64,000 nt of DNA from assembly GCA_018398815.1 (NCBI GenBank), contig CM031604.1:49886509-49950508 (forward strand), written 5' to 3'. The DNA comes from Conus ventricosus (taxonomy: Eukaryota; Mollusca; Gastropoda; Neogastropoda; Conidae). Positions 60,800 to 64,000 of this stretch are shown here, piece after piece. Position 1 is the stretch's first letter, and each line of letters opens with the position of its first letter. A program made the translations under genes and the position numbers. A model generated the notes under the pieces. It was not told the DNA's origin, did not search any database, and saw nothing but the letters and a program-made list of their open reading frames with translations.

Positions 60800-61115
60800 T
60801 TGGCAAACCATCTCCTGGCAAAAGAGCAAGCAGGGTTCAGAAAGGGACCACTGACCACCGATCAAATATTCATAGTGTCAAAACAGGTCGATAAGATACT
60901 AAAAAAATCCTAAAAGGCTTTACTGCTGTTTTGTTGACTTCGGCAAAGCATTCGATAACATATGGCATGAAGCCCTAGTGATGAAAATGACGAAAGCAGG
61001 AAGAACTGGTACCCGCTACCAAATAATACAGGACATGTATAACGGGGCAATGATTCATACAAAAACCCAGTCTGGTCTCACCAAGGAAATACTAATACAC
61101 GGTGTCCTCCAATTG
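60800..61115 (+). pseudogene. LINE reverse transcriptase fragment
   Basis: Plus-strand frames read LAKEQAGFRKGPLTTDQIFI, then CFVDFGKAFDNIWHEALVMK and GLTKEILIHGVLQ. These are RT fingers and the first palm motif (DF-KAFD). The FADD motif is absent. It is a short fragment in intron 7, next to the Tc1 element. Confidence 0.78.
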
Positions 61116-61232
61116 TGGAGGACTGGAGAGGGTGGGAAGGGGTTTAGAAGGTACCGTCAAAGTCTGTAAGACCATAGGGAAAAGACAGGTGAAAAAAGGA
61201 AAGTCTGCAAGTAATACTTATTGATTTTTCAG

Positions 61233-61435
61233 CTCGAAGGTGAGCTGGAAGTGTTCAACTTAGCCATGGCCTGGCTGGCGTATGACCTTGGCCCAAGGCG
61301 TCGTCATGCGGAGCGGGTAATGCAGCACGTGCGCTTCACATGCATGACACCAGCCGAGATCATTGGGGCTACGCAGCTCAGCAACTTCATCAGTCATTCG
61401 TCGTTCTGCCGGAATCGTGTCCTGGAGGCTATCTG
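61233..61435 (+). CDS. BTB-BACK gene, exon 8 (BACK domain)
   Basis: Acceptor GATTTTTCAG and consensus donor GTGAGT. Reads LEGELEVFNLAMAWLAYDLG, PRRRHAERVMQHVRFTCMTP, AEIIGATQLSNFISHSSFCR and NRVLEAI plus two bases. The E-EVF-LAM-WL--D---R-----M-HVRF pattern is the BACK helix bundle. Up to here the model encodes about 404 residues. Kelch repeats, if any, would follow outside the window or in unseen exons. Confidence 0.92.
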
Positions 61436-62817
61436 GTGAGTCGGAGATGGGCGAAGCGAAGCAATTGAAGGCTGGTGTGTCGACCGTCCGCTCAGTGGGA
61501 CGATTGTCAAACTGTTTCTGGTTGTGGCTGTTGGATGAAGGTCTTTCCTAGAATGAAGTTCCGTCTTTCCGTCTTGGTTCCCTGGCTTAAATTGCGTGGT
61601 TCTCCACTGGGGAGATGTTCACAGCACGTGAATTTTGTAGCCCCACTATCAAAGTGGCCACACTCTTAGCCATCTTATGGGGTGATGTCTAACCACGAGA
61701 CCAGTGCGCGAGTGTTTTCTTGTTGTGTGATCCATTACGCCGGCACACGAAAGGTAGAACGGAAACGGGATTCAACATGCGTGTGGGAAATTTCAGTGCG
61801 TGCGTTCACGCACAAGACTTCGATTTAAAGTGTCACTCAAAGGACTAGAAGCGGACTGGAGTGTTCACAGACGTTAACCCCGAAGAGAAAATGTCTGCAA
61901 CCTGGCTGTCTTGAGTGGGAATCAAGCCCTGGGCCTTGGAACAAGAGTCTAACGCCTTACCCATCAGGCTAACCGGCACCCCCTCCCACCACCACCTCCC
62001 CCTCCCCCTTCCACTTGAGTGAGGTGAGCAGAAGTGCTGTTTGAGTCTCCCTTCTCTGCACATCTGGAAGACGCTGTTCCATTATCGGATGACTCCCAGT
62101 GGGTCTTATTTCTGTGGAAATGAGTGTTGGGCCAAGAATTCTGTTGGCATGTAAGTGGCCAGAGAAGCTTCTTGCTCGGCGATATGTTTTTTTTTTTTTT
62201 TTTTTTTTTTTTTATTAAACCTCAATATCTGAAGGGAAGAAACGTTATTTTGAGCTGGAAGAGATGGAGGGGCGTGAGAAAGGATATCGTGTATTTTTCC
62301 ATGTTTCATAGAAACATCTATGGATAGCTGCGACAGCCTCTTATGGGAAGAATATGATACACACACGCTGATGTTGACATAACTTACATCACAATGCGTT
62401 CAGTGGCTTAAGCAAGAGATGGAAAAGCTTGACATCCACCTCTGATTTCGGCCGAGAAAACGACAAAATCATATTGGCCTGTACTCGGAAAAGACGCCGA
62501 CGACAAAGGAGAAAATGCTTATGGGCAGTGAATCAGACAGAATCGAAAGTGAATCCTCTCTCTCCCCCCCTCCCCCTCATACTTTTGCTTTAACTTGTGA
62601 AAATGATACACAGTACGAATGTAGAATCTTGTTACCTTACCTACTATTGCTGTTCTCAAATTAAAAGAAATGTTCATTTGGGACATTGGCTTTTTTCAAT
62701 ATTTACTATAAAAAAATGTGTTGCCTAAGTAAGGACGGGGAGAGGTCGGAAAGCGGGGGAAGTAGAAGGAAAAGAGAGAGGAACAGGGAACGTTCTACTG
62801 CAAGGTCTGTGTGTCTG

Positions 62818-62820
<3 letters not shown>
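61436..62820. other. Intron 8, left part
   Basis: Contains a tRNA-related SINE (see 61880), a T run (62187-62213) and a C-rich patch near 62560. No exon in the required phase was recognised. Confidence 0.6.
61880..61984 (-). mobile_element. tRNA-related SINE fragment
   Basis: The minus strand reads GCCGGTTAGCCTGATGGGTA then AGGCGTTAGACTC, and later GGGCTTGATTCCC. The first part holds an RNA polymerase III A box (TAGCCTGATGGG), the second a B box (GGCTTGATTCC), about 35 bp apart, as in tRNAs. No intact acceptor stem or CCA is visible, so this is a tRNA-derived SINE head rather than a tRNA gene. The 3' extent is uncertain. Confidence 0.6.
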
Positions 62821-62872
<52 letters not shown>

Positions 62873-62877
62873 ATATA
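62820..62877. repeat. (TA)n microsatellite
   Basis: Nearly pure TA tract, one break near 62860. Confidence 0.92.
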
Positions 62878-62884
62878 TTTACAA

Positions 62885-63264
62885 AATGCTGAACAATTAA
62901 GTAGTGGGGGAAAACAAGTGCAGGCAGGTTTCCAGTTTTTCCATCATTAATGATATAATGATGGAAAAACTGGAAACCTGCCTGCACTTGATGACTTGGC
63001 AAAGATTTGAAATTTAATATAAAAGAAACAAAATGTGGGTCGAGGATGAAGAAAATGTATATTATAAATATAAAAAACCCTTCGTTAGCTGCACGAAGAA
63101 ACCATCGCAAATCCCTCCGAAGACAGATCTATATGTATTGCCTGCTCCTAGGCCTTCCGTCCGCTTGATCGGACTCGTCAGGGAGACACGGCTGGTTGTG
63201 GCTGTGGTCTTGGCGTCAAATAGAGACACACCACAGTCCGTAATTCTGTGGTGTTCTCAGCACC

Positions 63265-63268
<4 letters not shown>
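62885..63268 (-). mobile_element. Diverged hammerhead repeat copy
   Basis: Matches the 56.3-56.7 kb part of the ribozyme repeat (AGTAGTGGGGGAAAACAAGT, TTGGCAAAGATTTG, TAGCTGCA, GTATTGCCTGCTCC, GCGTCAAATAGAGACACACC) but with many differences. A perfect 35-bp palindrome interrupts it (62915-62949 and 62956-62990). It ends at a TG/G microsatellite. Confidence 0.82.
63140..63195 (-). ncRNA. Hammerhead ribozyme, diverged copy with compensated stem II
   Basis: Minus strand: stem I CTCC/GGAG and GCC/GGC kept, core CTGACGA (variable position is C, allowed), stem II GTCCG/CGGAC perfectly paired with a 6-nt loop, then GGAA in place of GAAA, palindrome GGCC and cleavage triplet CTA. Stem II differs from the other copies yet pairs better. 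The GGAA change probably abolishes activity. Confidence 0.78.
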
Positions 63269-63306
<38 letters not shown>

Positions 63307-63361
63307 GCGTGTGTGTGTGTGTATGCTTGTGTGTGTGTTGGGGGGGGGGGGGGGGGGGGGG
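63269..63361. repeat. (TG)n plus G run
   Basis: TG tract with some TGCG, ending in a 23-bp G run. Confidence 0.92.
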
Positions 63362-63721
63362 CTGCTGTTGATGGTGGTGGATAGGAGTCTTGCCAACAGT
63401 TGGCATTGGGGTGAACGGGCTGGATTCCTTCCCGTCTCCCTTACCTGCTCTCTTCTCTTCTTTCCTGTGGCAATGTCAATGGTGGGAAGATGAGAGAGAG
63501 TGGTGGGGGTGGTGACAATGGTCCTTTTGGAAGTCTTCAGATAAGATGATAGAAGACTGAAAGGTCCAGCCATGTGCCTGTCTTCATAATAATCATCTTT
63601 ATGGTCAGCAGATTTTCAATCATGTCACACGTGTCACTTTCATACATTAAAATGTATTCCTTAATTATCATCCACAATGACTTTCATGTCTCCCCCTCTA
63701 ATTTGTATACTTCCATTTAAG

Positions 63722-63809
63722 CAAGAATGTATACCGCAACTGTGAAATCTTGTCGAGAAGCAAAAGCCACGTGTTTGATCGCCGATGACTTGTTTTGTCA
63801 CAGAAAGGT
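63722..63809 (+). CDS. Candidate downstream exon, phase not matched
   Basis: Bounded by CCATTTAAG and a perfect AAG|GTAAGT donor. One frame is fully open (MYTATVKSCREAKATCLIAD DLFCHRK) but is not in phase with exon 8. The in-phase frame (KNVYRNCEILSRSKSH) stops at 63786 and would give a short terminal tail, making a BTB-BACK protein without Kelch repeats. Either an intermediate exon is missing or this is not an exon. Confidence 0.3.
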
Positions 63810-64000
63810 AAGTTTCCCACTCCAATCTCATCCTGCCAAAAAAAAAAAAAAAGGTAAAAGAAAAAAAAGGAACGTTGTCAAGCTTGATGAAATGGTGTCC
63901 TCCACGTAGGCTGATGACCATTAAAGGCACAGTACGTTTGATCCTTCGACTGCCACTGCCCAACCTCGCCGCTGGCTGGCGGGAAAGGGGCCACCACCCC
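63810..64000. other. Window end, noncoding
   Basis: A run of A (63838-63852) and unique sequence; no supported feature. Confidence 0.5.

Noticed and set aside
61880..61984. Functional tRNA gene
   Set aside because: A and B boxes are present but no complete cloverleaf with paired acceptor stem is visible.

Overview
This looks like a stretch of a large, repeat-rich animal genome, probably a mollusc and perhaps a marine gastropod. The basis is split genes with GT-AG introns, very long CA/GA microsatellites, I-, CR1- and L2-type LINEs, a Gmr1-like Ty3/gypsy element and tandem-repeat transposons. The species is inference.

Layout. 1-3.3 kb: noncoding with microsatellites. 3.36-10.86 kb: a full-length but frameshifted I-superfamily LINE on the minus strand, bounded by a perfect 12-bp target duplication and split by a 1.48-kb fold-back element (6021-7498) with its own TAA duplication. 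10.9-24.9 kb: mostly noncoding, with a short inverted-repeat insertion (13.73-14.08 kb), a degenerate minisatellite, an OTU-like pseudogene, a piggyBac-type MITE, two tiny LINE tails and a few weakly supported minus-strand exons. 24.97-29.57 kb: a plus-strand CR1-type LINE interrupted by an L2-type fragment. 30.47-30.71 kb: the first two exons and NRF1-type promoter of an unidentified minus-strand gene. 31.8-32.5 kb: a huge compound microsatellite. 35.4-37.1 and 48.1-49.7 kb: two opposite copies of a transposon built around a ~145-bp tandem array with a covarying hairpin. 37.63-44.96 kb: a Gmr1-like LTR retrotransposon with 1.6-kb LTRs. 45.46 kb to the end: a plus-strand BTB-BACK gene. It has a TATA/CRE promoter and eight phase-compatible exons, and its introns carry an I-type LINE fragment, a Tc1 element, a tRNA-related SINE and the ribozyme repeats.

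Main discovery candidate. A 2.17-kb insertion in BTB intron 7 (56260-58431, perfect 12-bp target duplication) carries three copies of a type I hammerhead ribozyme. One (57242-57298) has an intact core, and two consecutive sites in the same orientation define a ~755-nt monomer. A fourth copy at 63.14 kb is diverged but keeps stem II by compensatory change. Related short copies lack the ribozyme. This fits a retrozyme-like or non-autonomous Penelope-like family that may make circular RNA. Separately, the 5' end of the I-type LINE folds into part of an HDV-like ribozyme, starting exactly at the element's first base.
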